Below, piece after piece: positions 1 through 7,707 of a stretch of 9,743 bases of DNA. The position numbers were made by a program, and so were the translations under genes. The notes beneath the pieces are model-generated. The model did no database searches, was not told the DNA's origin, and saw nothing but the letters and a program-made list of their open reading frames with translations. The number at the start of each line of letters is the position of its first letter. Position 1 is the first letter of the stretch. Source of the DNA: JAWXCH01 sp034440595 (lineage in GTDB: Bacteria > Planctomycetota > Planctomycetia > Pirellulales > JALHPA01); assembly GCA_034440595.1 (NCBI GenBank), contig JAWXCH010000274.1, forward strand, positions 1-9,743, read 5' to 3'.

Positions 1-1
1 C

Positions 2-310
2 CACAAACTGCAGGATGTTAAGAACGCTTTGGATGAACTAGGCGTGCATGGGATGACAGTCACCGAAGTTCGCGGTTTTGGTCGCCAAAAGGGTCACACC
101 GAGTTGTATCGCGGTACCGAGTATGCCGTCGATTTCGTTCCTAAGGTGAAGGTCGAAATCGCGGTTTCCACCGCGCATTACCGTGAGACGTTGGAAACCA
201 TTATGCGTACCGCGCAGACCGGCCAGATCGGTGACGGCAAAATCTTTGTCACTGAACTGGTGAGTGTGCTGCGGATTCGTACCGGCGAACTGGACGAAAA
301 AGCGATTTAG
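2..310 (+). CDS. glnB: Nitrogen regulatory protein PII (GlnB), 3' part
   Basis: Small trimeric cytoplasmic signal protein that integrates 2-oxoglutarate, ATP/ADP and glutamine status and controls nitrogen-assimilation targets. The gene runs in from the left edge. The first full codon (His) aligns with about residue 11 of the usual 112-residue protein, so roughly ten N-terminal residues are missing. Family hallmarks seen: GMTVTEVRGFGRQKGHTELY (PII signature and start of the T-loop), then RGTEYAVDF with the uridylylation tyrosine Tyr51 encoded at 122-124, then TGQIGDGKIFV (B-loop) and the C-terminal RIRTGELDEKAI (C-loop). The protein ends at the normal point for the family. glnD begins 87 bp downstream on the same strand, and its product would modify Tyr51. 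Identification is essentially certain; only the start is unseen. Confidence 0.97.
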   Translation, partial: HKLQDVKNALDELGVHGMTVTEVRGFGRQKGHTELYRGTEYAVDFVPKVKVEIAVSTAHYRETLETIMRTAQTGQIGDGKIFVTELVSVLRIRTGELDEKAI

Positions 311-397
311 TCCCTTTGCCAACCACCTATCTTCCTGCCACCATGCGGGTAACTCACCGCTAAAAGTATTCCACTTTCTCGCTTCCCTGGCAGTTGC

Positions 398-3037
398 ATG
401 ACAAGTCTCTCCTTCCGACCTAGCGTACTTCGTGCCAAGCAGCGGCTGGCCGAGGGGAGAGAGCAACTGATGCTGCAACATCAGTCCGGCTCGCCAGGAA
501 TCCAAGTTTGCGCCTGCTTGACCGATTTACTGGATGCCGTGGTGCTGGATATCTATAACTCGGCGCTGGATGATCTGGCACCCGCCGCAGACAATCCACT
601 GCGCACCGATGTGACCTTGGTCGCGCATGGTGGATATGGCCGCCGCGATGTGGCCCCGTTTTCCGATGTCGATTTGATGATTTTGTACAACCGTCGATCG
701 AGTCGTGCAGTAACCGAGCTAGCGCGACGGATGATGCACGATCTGTACGATGTTGGCCTGGCGCTAGGCCAAAGCGTCCGTTCGATTGACGAGGCGTGCA
801 AGCTGGCTCTGAAGGACGCTACAATTTATACGTCGCTAGTTGAGTCTCGTTGCCTGGCCGGTAGCGACGAACTTTTCAATAAATTCACACGCAAATTTCT
901 TCGCCAGTCGAAGCGTTATTGGCGAAGTATTGTCGGTGCCATCCAGCGCGCTCGGCAAAAAGAGCGGACCGAGTTTGGCGAGACGGTTTATTTACTCGAG
1001 CCAAACGTCAAGCGGACGCGCGGGGGGCTGCGCGACATTCAACTCTTGCGCTGGGTCGGCATGGCTCGCTATGGTCAGGCCGACCCCGAGGCCTTGCGCT
1101 TAATGGGAGTGCTTCCCAAAGAGGACCAGATGTCGCTGCGGCATGCGCTGGAATTTATTCTGCGCGTGCGAAACGAACTGCATTTTCACTATGGCAAGTC
1201 GCACGATGTGTTGGATCGTGCCGAGCAGGTCCGCCTGGCCGCGACTTTTGGTTACCAGGGAACCGAAAGCCTGCTACCGGTTGAACAGTTCATGCGCGAG
1301 TACTTTCGCCACACCAGCCACGTTCGCCAGATTACCGCGCGATTTCTGGAGGATGCACGCCCGTGGAGCCGGCTGAACGAGTTTTTGGCCCCGCTTTTCA
1401 GTCATCGAATTGAGGACGATTTTCGCGTTGGCCCGCACCGCATTGCCGCCACGCGAACGGGACTGGCCAAGATCCGGGGGGATCTGGCGCAGATCCTGCG
1501 TCTGGCTGATCTGTCGAACATTTACGACAAGCGGATCGCGCCGAGCACTTGGAAAGCAGTTTACGAGGCGGCACCGCGATTGCCCAACGAGGTCTCCGCC
1601 GAGGCGGCCGAGCGGTTCTTGTCATTGCTATCGCAGCGACTGGTTCTGGGAGAGCTGTTGCACAATTTGCACGAACTAGGTGTGCTGGAAAAAATCCTGC
1701 CGGACTTTGCTCATGCGCGCTGCCTGCTGCAGTTCAACGAATACCATAAGTACACCGTGGATGAACATTGCATTCGCGCGGTCGAATGTACCACCGAATT
1801 TGCCAATCATTCTGGTCATTTAGGCGCGGTTTATCGAAACATCAAGCAGAAGCGGACCTTGCATTTGGCGCTGTTGATCCACGACCTGGGCAAGGGATAC
1901 GTCGAGGATCATAGCGAGGTGGGCGCACGAATCGCCATTGAGACGGGCTATCGCCTACGATTACCAGACCGTGAAATCGAAACGTTGCGGTTTCTGGTAC
2001 ACAAACACCTCGTCATGTCGCACCTGGCATTTCGCCGTGATACGAGTGACGATCAGGTCATTTTGCGCTTTGCCGTCGAAGTCGGCTCGCCTGACGTGCT
2101 GAGCATGCTGTTTGTGCTGACCTGTGCTGATCTGGCGGCTGTCGGGCCAGGTGTTTTGAACGATTGGAAGGTCGAGGTTCTGACCGATCTTTACCAGCGG
2201 ACGATGCAGCATCTAACGGGTGACTCGCCGACATCGGCTACTGAAAGACGTCGCAGCGAAGTGCGCCAGTTGGCGGCTACAGGGGGATCCTCGGCCGACT
2301 GGCTCAATCGCATGATCGATGCCCTACCTAGTAGTTACCTCCACAGCGCTGCATCGGAGCGGATTGCCGACGATTTACGAAAGCTGGTTGACCTGAAGGC
2401 AGGTGAGATCCGCACTTGGTGCAGCTATTTGCCGGAGACGCAAACTGTGGAATACACGGTTGCAACCTATGAGGGAATTGCGCCCGGCGTGTTTCATAAA
2501 CTGACTGGTGGACTGTCCAGCCAGGGTTTGCAGATTCTGTCCGCCGATATTAACACGTTGCACGAAGGCTTGATTCTGGACCGATTTGTCGTACTCGATC
2601 CGGATTACGCGGGGGAGCCGCCGCCCGATCGCCTGGAAGATGTTTGTGAATCACTACGCCGCGCACTCACCGACAACCAACCGCCGGCTTTTCGGCGCAT
2701 CTGGGGAAAGACGGTCCTGACCGATCAACCGGCGATTCCAAGATTGCCGACGCGGGTGCGCATCGACAACCACACGTCGGATCAATACACAATTCTCGAT
2801 ATTTTTGCCGCCGATCAGATGGGGCTGTTGTACTTGATCACCAAGACGCTGTTCGAGTTGGGACTGTCAGTCTCGCTGGCCAAAATCGGCACGTATCTCG
2901 ATCAAATTGTCGACGTGTTCTATGTGACGGATCGAAATGGTGGAAAGATCAAAGACGAAGCGCAACTCCACCAAATTTGCCAGACACTGCTCGACCAGAT
3001 CGAAAACCATCAGGTTTCAAACGTCGAAGTCGGATAG
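398..3037 (+). CDS. glnD: PII uridylyltransferase / uridylyl-removing enzyme GlnD
   Basis: Bifunctional nitrogen sensor that uridylylates PII when glutamine is low and removes UMP when it is high. At 879 residues it is close to the E. coli enzyme (890). Domain order: nucleotidyltransferase with GGYGRR at residues 78-83 and the metal-binding SDVDLM at 89-94; a PII-UTase linker helical region (about 200-340); an HD hydrolase domain with DEH at 455-457, HDLGK at 495-499 and further histidines at 535, 537 and 542; and two C-terminal ACT domains starting near 684 (TVEYTVATYEGIAPGVF) and 786 (RVRIDNHTSDQYTILDI), the presumed glutamine sensors. All catalytic signatures look intact, so both activities are expected. 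The start is the ATG at 398. No Shine-Dalgarno motif precedes it, and the codons just upstream offer no better start. It probably shares a transcript with glnB. The stop lies 13 bp from the stop of the convergent minus-strand gene. Confidence 0.97.
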   Translation: MTSLSFRPSVLRAKQRLAEGREQLMLQHQSGSPGIQVCACLTDLLDAVVLDIYNSALDDLAPAADNPLRTDVTLVAHGGYGRRDVAPFSDVDLMILYNRRSSRAVTELARRMMHDLYDVGLALGQSVRSIDEACKLALKDATIYTSLVESRCLAGSDELFNKFTRKFLRQSKRYWRSIVGAIQRARQKERTEFGETVYLLEPNVKRTRGGLRDIQLLRWVGMARYGQADPEALRLMGVLPKEDQMSLRHALEFILRVRNELHFHYGKSHDVLDRAEQVRLAATFGYQGTESLLPVEQFMREYFRHTSHVRQITARFLEDARPWSRLNEFLAPLFSHRIEDDFRVGPHRIAATRTGLAKIRGDLAQILRLADLSNIYDKRIAPSTWKAVYEAAPRLPNEVSAEAAERFLSLLSQRLVLGELLHNLHELGVLEKILPDFAHARCLLQFNEYHKYTVDEHCIRAVECTTEFANHSGHLGAVYRNIKQKRTLHLALLIHDLGKGYVEDHSEVGARIAIETGYRLRLPDREIETLRFLVHKHLVMSHLAFRRDTSDDQVILRFAVEVGSPDVLSMLFVLTCADLAAVGPGVLNDWKVEVLTDLYQRTMQHLTGDSPTSATERRRSEVRQLAATGGSSADWLNRMIDALPSSYLHSAASERIADDLRKLVDLKAGEIRTWCSYLPETQTVEYTVATYEGIAPGVFHKLTGGLSSQGLQILSADINTLHEGLILDRFVVLDPDYAGEPPPDRLEDVCESLRRALTDNQPPAFRRIWGKTVLTDQPAIPRLPTRVRIDNHTSDQYTILDIFAADQMGLLYLITKTLFELGLSVSLAKIGTYLDQIVDVFYVTDRNGGKIKDEAQLHQICQTLLDQIENHQVSNVEVG

Positions 3038-3050
3038 CAATCCAGCCATT

Positions 3051-4541
3051 CTACTTTTCCACGCTCATAGCGAGCATTGCTTTACGCCATTTCGGCTCAA
3101 ACTCGGCCAGCGGCATCCCGACCAGCTTTTCGAAACGCGCAACTGAACTAAACGACGGATCACGTTGGAAGTATTCCGTGAGCGCTCGCAGCGTGAGTTT
3201 CGGTTCTTGAACGGCCAGATAGTAGGCCAGTCCCCAGGAGTAGAGATAGTATCGCTGCGAGGCCTCGGCTGAATTGGAATGCGCGACCAGAAACGCATCA
3301 CTTCGTGCGGCAAGCAGTTCCTCCAGTGGCAACCGCGGCTGTTTTTGCAGATCATCTTGCAAGCGGCGCAACCGCTGCTTGTCAGGGCTATCCAACCGCA
3401 GCGTGCCGACCTCCAGGATTCCATCTTCGAAGACTTGAGCCAGTCCCTCATTTAGCCAACGAGGTATATCGTACTGCTTGCTCGGAAAGACAAAGTTCCC
3501 CAGATAGGCATGAAAGGCCTCGTGACCTAGTCGCGCGAACATTTCGCGCGTTACGCGGTCGAACTGTGCGGTGTTTTCCCGTTCCAGGATTGCCAGCTTG
3601 CGATTCACTGCACTCAACTCCTGCTCCCACTGCCGCTGTGCAGCCTGCACAGTGGCTTTTCGTTCCGTCGCAGATACGCCTGCCGCTTCCAGCTCTTTGA
3701 CCAAATGCTGCATTCTGCGAGGCGCTTCGGCACTGAGCTGAGCGTACTTCTTGCGGATCTGTTGGTTCTTATTCCGTACTTCTTTCAATTGGCGTGCGAA
3801 CTCCGACAGCTCGCTGCCGGCAATCAGCACGTTCTGCGTGGCATTGAAAATCGCCGGATTAGAGATTCGCAGATCCTGACGCTGCAATTGCTGCTGATAC
3901 TGCTGCATGGAGCCAAAAAGCTGGATGCGTAGCGGGGCTACCGGTTTAACGCGAACCGGCAGCAGTTCGCCGTAAGCCGAAAATGCCTGCTCCATCCGCA
4001 GGATCGCACGCCGCGTCATCTCTTCGTCGGTCCAACTTTCTAGCTTGAACCAGGGGCCTTGCTCGTAGATCCAAGACGGTCCCTCGGCATTGGAACCAGC
4101 GACAAGGGCCAGCCCGGCGAGCGACTGCGAATCATCGGCTTCGCGATTGCGGAATTTTGCAATCCGTTGCGCAAGTTGTGTCTTTTCCGCCGCGCTCAAT
4201 TCCTCAATGCGCTGGACCTGCGAACGAGGGAATCTGCGCACCACTAAAAACATCGGGCGACCCTTAGGGCGGCGCACTTCGACCAAAACGACGGACTCAT
4301 CGTCGGCCGTGCGGAGAATTCCGCTCAAGCGCCGGCCATCATGGAGGACAACATGCTCCAAAGACCACTGAGCCGCACTATTCAGGTCCAGGTCATCCGT
4401 GTCTTTGGTCGACGCAGGAAGCGCTGCCGAAGTCGCCGGCGAGGAGACTTGCGCGAAGATGGTATCTTCCAATCTCAAGCTACCGGGTATCACACCAATC
4501 AGCAGCACTAGAACGACAAGTAACCGAACCGGACGTGTCAT
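3051..4541 (-). CDS. Secreted DUF1570-like zinc metallopeptidase (gluzincin type)
   Basis: 496-residue protein. The ATG at 4541 is chosen because it is followed at once by an export signal (MTRPVRLLVVLVLLIGVIPG); the frame stays open further upstream but only with a TTG start and no signal-like start. After the signal comes a small beta-rich segment (about 55-115, VVLHDGRRLSGILRTADD) typical of planctomycete secreted proteins, then a stretch (about 160-240) before a strongly charged region (about 244-327) predicted as coiled coil. Next comes the zinc site: HEAFH at 340-344 and WLNEGLAQVFEDG with Glu365 as the likely third ligand 21 residues after the second His, the gluzincin (peptidase MA / DUF1570) layout. 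The C-terminal 100 residues are helical. The protein likely acts in the periplasm or paryphoplasm; substrate unknown. The zinc ligands are directly visible, whereas peptidase activity and the DUF1570 assignment are by motif memory. Confidence 0.85.
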   Translation of the reverse strand: MTRPVRLLVVLVLLIGVIPGSLRLEDTIFAQVSSPATSAALPASTKDTDDLDLNSAAQWSLEHVVLHDGRRLSGILRTADDESVVLVEVRRPKGRPMFLVVRRFPRSQVQRIEELSAAEKTQLAQRIAKFRNREADDSQSLAGLALVAGSNAEGPSWIYEQGPWFKLESWTDEEMTRRAILRMEQAFSAYGELLPVRVKPVAPLRIQLFGSMQQYQQQLQRQDLRISNPAIFNATQNVLIAGSELSEFARQLKEVRNKNQQIRKKYAQLSAEAPRRMQHLVKELEAAGVSATERKATVQAAQRQWEQELSAVNRKLAILERENTAQFDRVTREMFARLGHEAFHAYLGNFVFPSKQYDIPRWLNEGLAQVFEDGILEVGTLRLDSPDKQRLRRLQDDLQKQPRLPLEELLAARSDAFLVAHSNSAEASQRYYLYSWGLAYYLAVQEPKLTLRALTEYFQRDPSFSSVARFEKLVGMPLAEFEPKWRKAMLAMSVEK

Positions 4542-4672
4542 TTGGTCTCGATGCCGGAAGAAAAGAGGGCTGGCGCAGTCACCGGTGCCCGGCAGTTCAC
4601 CTTCGCACGGGCAGCACCGCTTGTCAACCAATCTGGCCAGTCCCCTCACTCTCAACTGGCTTCGTGCCTGCG

Positions 4673-5116
4673 TCAACTGGCCGCTTCATTGTTCGTGTCG
4701 CCACTCGAGAAAATTCGTCCGGTGAACTGACACCCGATGCGAAAGCCAGGTAGTTTTCCTGAATAGGAATGCGACCGATGAAGGATCTGAGCGGTAAAGA
4801 AGTTGAAGGGAACTGCACCTAGGGCAACGATCAAGCCATCGTAGTCAGGGCGGTCGGTGGTGAAGTACGAGAACCCCCCTGCCGAGAGATCCTGGCACAG
4901 CACCTGATGAAACTCGGCCTGATTCGGCATGCGCCGACCATCGTAGGGGGCAATCAACTGAAGGAAGTTAAAGCTCTGTCGCTGCTTACCTCGCTGTTCA
5001 GCGGAAGCCGCGTTTTCGTTACCCCGCAACTGCTCTTCAATCAGACTATGCACGAACATATAAAACTCCGTATCGCTCGCTTTGGTGGCCTCTAGTTGCA
5101 CAGCATGCCCAATCAT
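4673..5116 (-). CDS. PilZ-like domain protein
   Basis: 147-residue cytoplasmic protein from the ATG at 5116; an in-frame GTG at 5203 would add 29 residues. The ATG is preferred because a G-rich stretch (GGGGG) lies about 11 nt upstream and the added residues look unlike a conserved domain. The N-terminal part (about 10-40) is helical and acidic. From about 46 the pattern matches planctomycete PilZ-type proteins: RQSFNFLQLIAPYDG, then the (D/N)xSxxG element as DLSAGGFSYF (76-85), an LIVALG strand, and a closing FRIGCQFTGRI strand (125-135). PilZ domains bind c-di-GMP through RxxxR plus DxSxxG. Here the expected arginine pair is unclear: RQSFN lacks the second Arg, while RGKQR four residues earlier would fit but is displaced. 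Binding is therefore uncertain. The gene ends 131 bp before the metallopeptidase gene on the same strand. Confidence 0.72.
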   Translation of the reverse strand: MIGHAVQLEATKASDTEFYMFVHSLIEEQLRGNENAASAEQRGKQRQSFNFLQLIAPYDGRRMPNQAEFHQVLCQDLSAGGFSYFTTDRPDYDGLIVALGAVPFNFFTAQILHRSHSYSGKLPGFRIGCQFTGRIFSSGDTNNEAAS

Positions 5117-5458
5117 TAAAAATTTGCCCCCAACGCAAAAATTAGATTGCGACACCTTCACCACCGCGGTTCGCGCAATGCCCCTGCTTAATCGATACGT
5201 CACGGCAGGCGTTCGGGCAAATGACTCGACACTAAATGCGGCGTTTTAATGTTCTGGGAACGGTCGAAACGTACCCCTCGACGCTTTGGCCGGGCACCAC
5301 TGTGGAAAATCTCTGTTAGAATTGTGTTTAGACGAACTGCAAAGCTAGATCTCCTACCATCGATCCCGGTCATTGCGAACAATTCGGTTCTAAGCACTAA
5401 GCAGATGGCCCATACGGCCAGGAGATGGTCGGTGACACGAGAGCACTGGTGCACCCAT
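5117..5458. other. Intergenic region between the PilZ-like and glutaredoxin-like genes
   Basis: 342 bp with no convincing gene. The open frames crossing it on both strands run into the glutaredoxin-like gene and lack recognisable domains. The right part of the PilZ-like open frame (5117-5203) may be coding if the GTG at 5203 is the true start. A small hairpin TGGCC-catac-GGCCA occurs at 5406-5420. On the minus strand a TTGCAG followed 17-18 bases later by TAACAG-like bases near 5315 could be a weak promoter for the PilZ-like gene. Confidence 0.4.
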
Positions 5459-5683
5459 CTAGAGGAGCCGTTGCAGCAGAATCTCGTCGATTTTCCCGCG
5501 AAAACGGACTCGCCCGTCGATTTCGACGACAGGTACACACTGATCGAACTGCCGTACCAATGAGGGGTCTTGGTCGATATCGACCTTCTGAAAGTCCAAC
5601 CTATACTTCCGAAGGAGATCCTCAGCGATATCGCACAGGTGACAGCCTTGCCGCGTATACAATATTACTTTCTCGTTCTTCAT
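5459..5683 (-). CDS. Glutaredoxin-like protein (DUF836 type)
   Basis: 74-residue single-domain thioredoxin-fold protein, the usual size for the glutaredoxin-like DUF836 family. The start is the ATG at 5683, giving MKNEKVILYTRQGCHLCDIA. The longer TTG-initiated frame adds 31 residues ahead of the first beta strand and is not needed. Visible elements: beta strand VILYTRQG, redox centre CHLC (residues 14-17), helix, second strand FQKVDIDQDPSLVRQFD, the cis-Pro element CVPVVEIDG and final strand RVRFRGKID followed by a short helix. The expected role is thiol-disulfide exchange in the cytoplasm; the partner is unknown. It is the first gene of the minus-strand group and diverges from the kinase gene across a 296-bp control region. 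The protein contains further sequence matching the fold throughout, with no break. Confidence 0.86.
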   Translation of the reverse strand: MKNEKVILYTRQGCHLCDIAEDLLRKYRLDFQKVDIDQDPSLVRQFDQCVPVVEIDGRVRFRGKIDEILLQRLL

Positions 5684-5762
5684 CGTAAAAAATCGCAAAG
5701 AGGCCCTGGCGAACGCAGAAGGGACGTGGCAAAAGCAGTCTCGAACCGTCGGTCGATTGCTG

Positions 5763-5792
5763 GTATCTTTGCGCAATTCATGGTATTGTCAA
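5763..5792 (-). promoter_or_regulatory. Possible promoter of the glutaredoxin-like gene
   Basis: Read on the minus strand, a perfect TTGACA (5792-5787) is followed after 19 bases by GATACC (5767-5762 region), a poor -10 match. The site would give a leader of roughly 70 nt to the ATG at 5683. The -35 is exact but the -10 and spacing are weak, so this is a suggestion only. Confidence 0.22.
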
Positions 5793-5818
5793 TAGATAGT
5801 GTTTGTCGATTTTGCACG

Positions 5819-5849
5819 GTGGTTTTCGCGCCGATCTGACGGAAAACAC
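5819..5849 (+). promoter_or_regulatory. Third inverted repeat in the kinase upstream region
   Basis: GTG plus TTTTC (5819-5827, one bulged G) pairs with GAAAA plus CAC (5842-5849), giving eight base pairs around a 14-nt loop. It is weaker than the two hairpins downstream and could be chance, but it lies in the same 296-bp divergent region. Confidence 0.25.
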
Positions 5850-5889
5850 TCTGTGGATTTCGACCCTTTTTGTTGCAATGACGCACGAC

Positions 5890-5933
5890 TGCTGAGTGGC
5901 AAATAGTTGGCAGAGCCAACTGCCATTTCAGCA
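5890..5933 (+). promoter_or_regulatory. Long stem-loop in the kinase leader
   Basis: A near-perfect inverted repeat: TGCTGA (5890-5895) with TCAGCA (5928-5933), TGGC (5897-5900) with GCCA (5922-5925), and AGTTGGC (5905-5911) with GCCAACT (5915-5921) around an AGA loop. That is up to 17 base pairs with one small internal loop and one bulge. It ends 46 nt before the kinase ATG and has no T-tract, so a leader structure or operator is likelier than a terminator. The pairing is seen directly; the function is inferred. Confidence 0.5.
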
Positions 5934-5935
5934 AT

Positions 5936-5953
5936 ACGAGTAGGTTTACTCGT
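5936..5953 (+). promoter_or_regulatory. Perfect 7-bp hairpin next to the kinase start
   Basis: ACGAGTA (5936-5942), loop GGTT, TACTCGT (5947-5953): a perfect stem with a tetraloop. It begins two bases after the longer stem-loop and ends 26 nt before the ATG, so the two could stack as one structured leader or form tandem protein-binding sites close to the ribosome-binding region. Confidence 0.45.
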
Positions 5954-5979
5954 CATATCGGTTTGGTCCGGATGTGAGA

Positions 5980-7707
5980 ATGGCCACCCTGAGCGCTGAC
6001 AAATTTGTCGAGTTGGTCCGACGTAGCGGACTGGTCGAATCTGATCGACTAGATACGCTGCTGGACAATTTAGCGCACGATTCTAACGGATTGACCTCTC
6101 CCGACGCCGAATCCTCCGAAGAGAGCGATCGAATCGCTCAAAAACTGGTCGATAGCGGGCTGCTGACGCAATGGCAATGCGACCGCCTTAAAGAGGGCCG
6201 CCACAAGGGATTTATCCTGGGCAAGTACAAGCTGCTGGGCCTGCTGGGCACCGGCGGCATGAGCAGCGTCTATCTGGCCGAGCACGTGCTGATGCAGCGG
6301 CGCGTGGCAATCAAGGTCCTGCCACAAAGCCGCGTGGAGGACTCCTCGTATCTGGCTCGTTTCCGGCGCGAAGCACAGGCCGTGGCCGCGTTGGACCATC
6401 GCAACATCGTCCGTGCCTACGACATCGACAACGACCGTAATATCCATTACATCGTCATGGAGTATGTCGAAGGACGCGATTTGCAAACCACGGTCAAGAG
6501 TGACGGCCCTTTGGACGTGGATCTGGCTGCGGACTACATTCGCCAGGCGGCCGAGGGCCTGCAACACGCCCACGATGCCAATCTAATTCACCGTGACATC
6601 AAGCCTGCCAATCTGCTGGTCGATTCGCGCGGGATCGTCAAAGTCCTGGATATGGGACTGGCCCGCTTCACCGACGAAGAATCGCATTCGCTAACGCGGG
6701 TGCATGACGAGAATGTGCTGGGAACGGCCGATTATCTGGCACCAGAACAGGCCAAGGACAGCCACACGGCAGATCACCGTGCCGATATCTACAGTCTTGG
6801 ATGTACGTTGTATTTCTTTCTGACCGGTCATCCACCGTTTCAGGACGGAACGTTGGCTCAGCGAATCCTCAAGCATCAAACCGAAACCCCCGCTGGAATT
6901 CACCAGGATCGCCCTGATGCGCCGCAGGCTTTGATCGAAGTTTGCGAGCGGATGATGGCCAAACAGCCAGAAGCACGCTACCAAACAGCCGCTGAAGTGG
7001 CCCGTTCACTGGGAACTTGGCTAACCAGTCGCGGTCGCAGAGTCGATTCGACGCTGAGCGCCATTTCGCATATTCCGGGCGTATCTCCAGGACAGCCCCC
7101 ACGGCGAACTGGCGTCCCGTCGAAGCCTCCACCGCGACGAGAGCGGCCGGTAAATGCCGAAGATACCATTTCCGATCAGGACCGTGGCACCAAAAAAGGT
7201 AGCGATAAAGGCTCTAGCCCTGCCTCGGGCCCGCCATTTCGCTCGGGAGCACAGCCTATTGTTCATGGCGGCTCGGATTCCAGCGTGCGGCGCCCCGGCG
7301 GTGGCTCATCGGTGAATCCTGCGCGCGAGCATCATCCGCCAGAGTCCCCGTCCAATAGCCAGGTTCTGCGCGGTGCGGACCCGACTCGCGGCGAGCGATC
7401 TGGGGGTAGTGGTGCTGGTTCGTCCAGCGGTAAAGGGAGCTCCGCGTCTGGGAAGTCCTCAGGCAAAAACCGTCAACTCCCGGTTGCCAAGCCGATCCAA
7501 ACGACGTCAAAGCCTGATCCGCTCCCTTTGCCACCCCCAATTCCCGATTCGTTATTTGACCTCTCTGAATTTAGCGTCGAACTGCCGGCCAACTACGGCC
7601 GTTCAGATAACTCGGTTCCCAGTTGGGTATGGTGGCTGGTCGGAGGCGGAATTGCATTTCTTGCGTTTCTGCTGCTGGTAGCGTGGGCGATCAATCGAAC
7701 GGGATGA
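5980..7707 (+). CDS. Membrane-anchored serine/threonine protein kinase
   Basis: 575-residue Hanks-type kinase from the ATG at 5980 (a GTG two codons earlier is possible). The N-terminal 80 residues hold the planctomycete preamble ending LLTQWQCDRLKEG...KGFILGKYKLL. Kinase domain about 83-345: glycine loop GTGGMSSVY (90-98), VAIK with Lys112, helix-C Glu131, HRDIKPANLL (His204-Arg205-Asp206), DMGLA at 224-228 replacing DFG, GTADYLAPEQ with Ala254-Pro255-Glu256, and DIYSLGC with Asp269. All catalytic residues are present, so it should be active. Residues about 350-545 are a Pro/Ser/Gly/Arg-rich, low-complexity linker. A single hydrophobic helix (about 549-571, WVWWLVGGGIAFLAFLLLV) sits four residues from the C-terminus. 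The kinase domain is therefore cytoplasmic and tail-anchored, with no extracytoplasmic sensor. Its substrate is not indicated by neighbours. The leader contains three inverted repeats. Confidence 0.96.
   Translation: MATLSADKFVELVRRSGLVESDRLDTLLDNLAHDSNGLTSPDAESSEESDRIAQKLVDSGLLTQWQCDRLKEGRHKGFILGKYKLLGLLGTGGMSSVYLAEHVLMQRRVAIKVLPQSRVEDSSYLARFRREAQAVAALDHRNIVRAYDIDNDRNIHYIVMEYVEGRDLQTTVKSDGPLDVDLAADYIRQAAEGLQHAHDANLIHRDIKPANLLVDSRGIVKVLDMGLARFTDEESHSLTRVHDENVLGTADYLAPEQAKDSHTADHRADIYSLGCTLYFFLTGHPPFQDGTLAQRILKHQTETPAGIHQDRPDAPQALIEVCERMMAKQPEARYQTAAEVARSLGTWLTSRGRRVDSTLSAISHIPGVSPGQPPRRTGVPSKPPPRRERPVNAEDTISDQDRGTKKGSDKGSSPASGPPFRSGAQPIVHGGSDSSVRRPGGGSSVNPAREHHPPESPSNSQVLRGADPTRGERSGGSGAGSSSGKGSSASGKSSGKNRQLPVAKPIQTTSKPDPLPLPPPIPDSLFDLSEFSVELPANYGRSDNSVPSWVWWLVGGGIAFLAFLLLVAWAINRTG

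Noticed and set aside
38..505. 155-codon minus-strand open frame opposite glnB and the start of glnD
   Set aside because: It lies antisense to two certain genes and its product shows no domain; it is a shadow of the high-GC coding frames.
4580..4587. Palindrome CACCGGTG upstream of the metallopeptidase gene
   Set aside because: An 8-bp palindrome is expected by chance in GC-rich DNA and nothing else nearby supports an operator.
5249..5563. 104-codon plus-strand and 112-codon minus-strand frames between the PilZ-like and glutaredoxin-like genes
   Set aside because: Both run into the glutaredoxin-like gene in other frames and show no domain or start signal.
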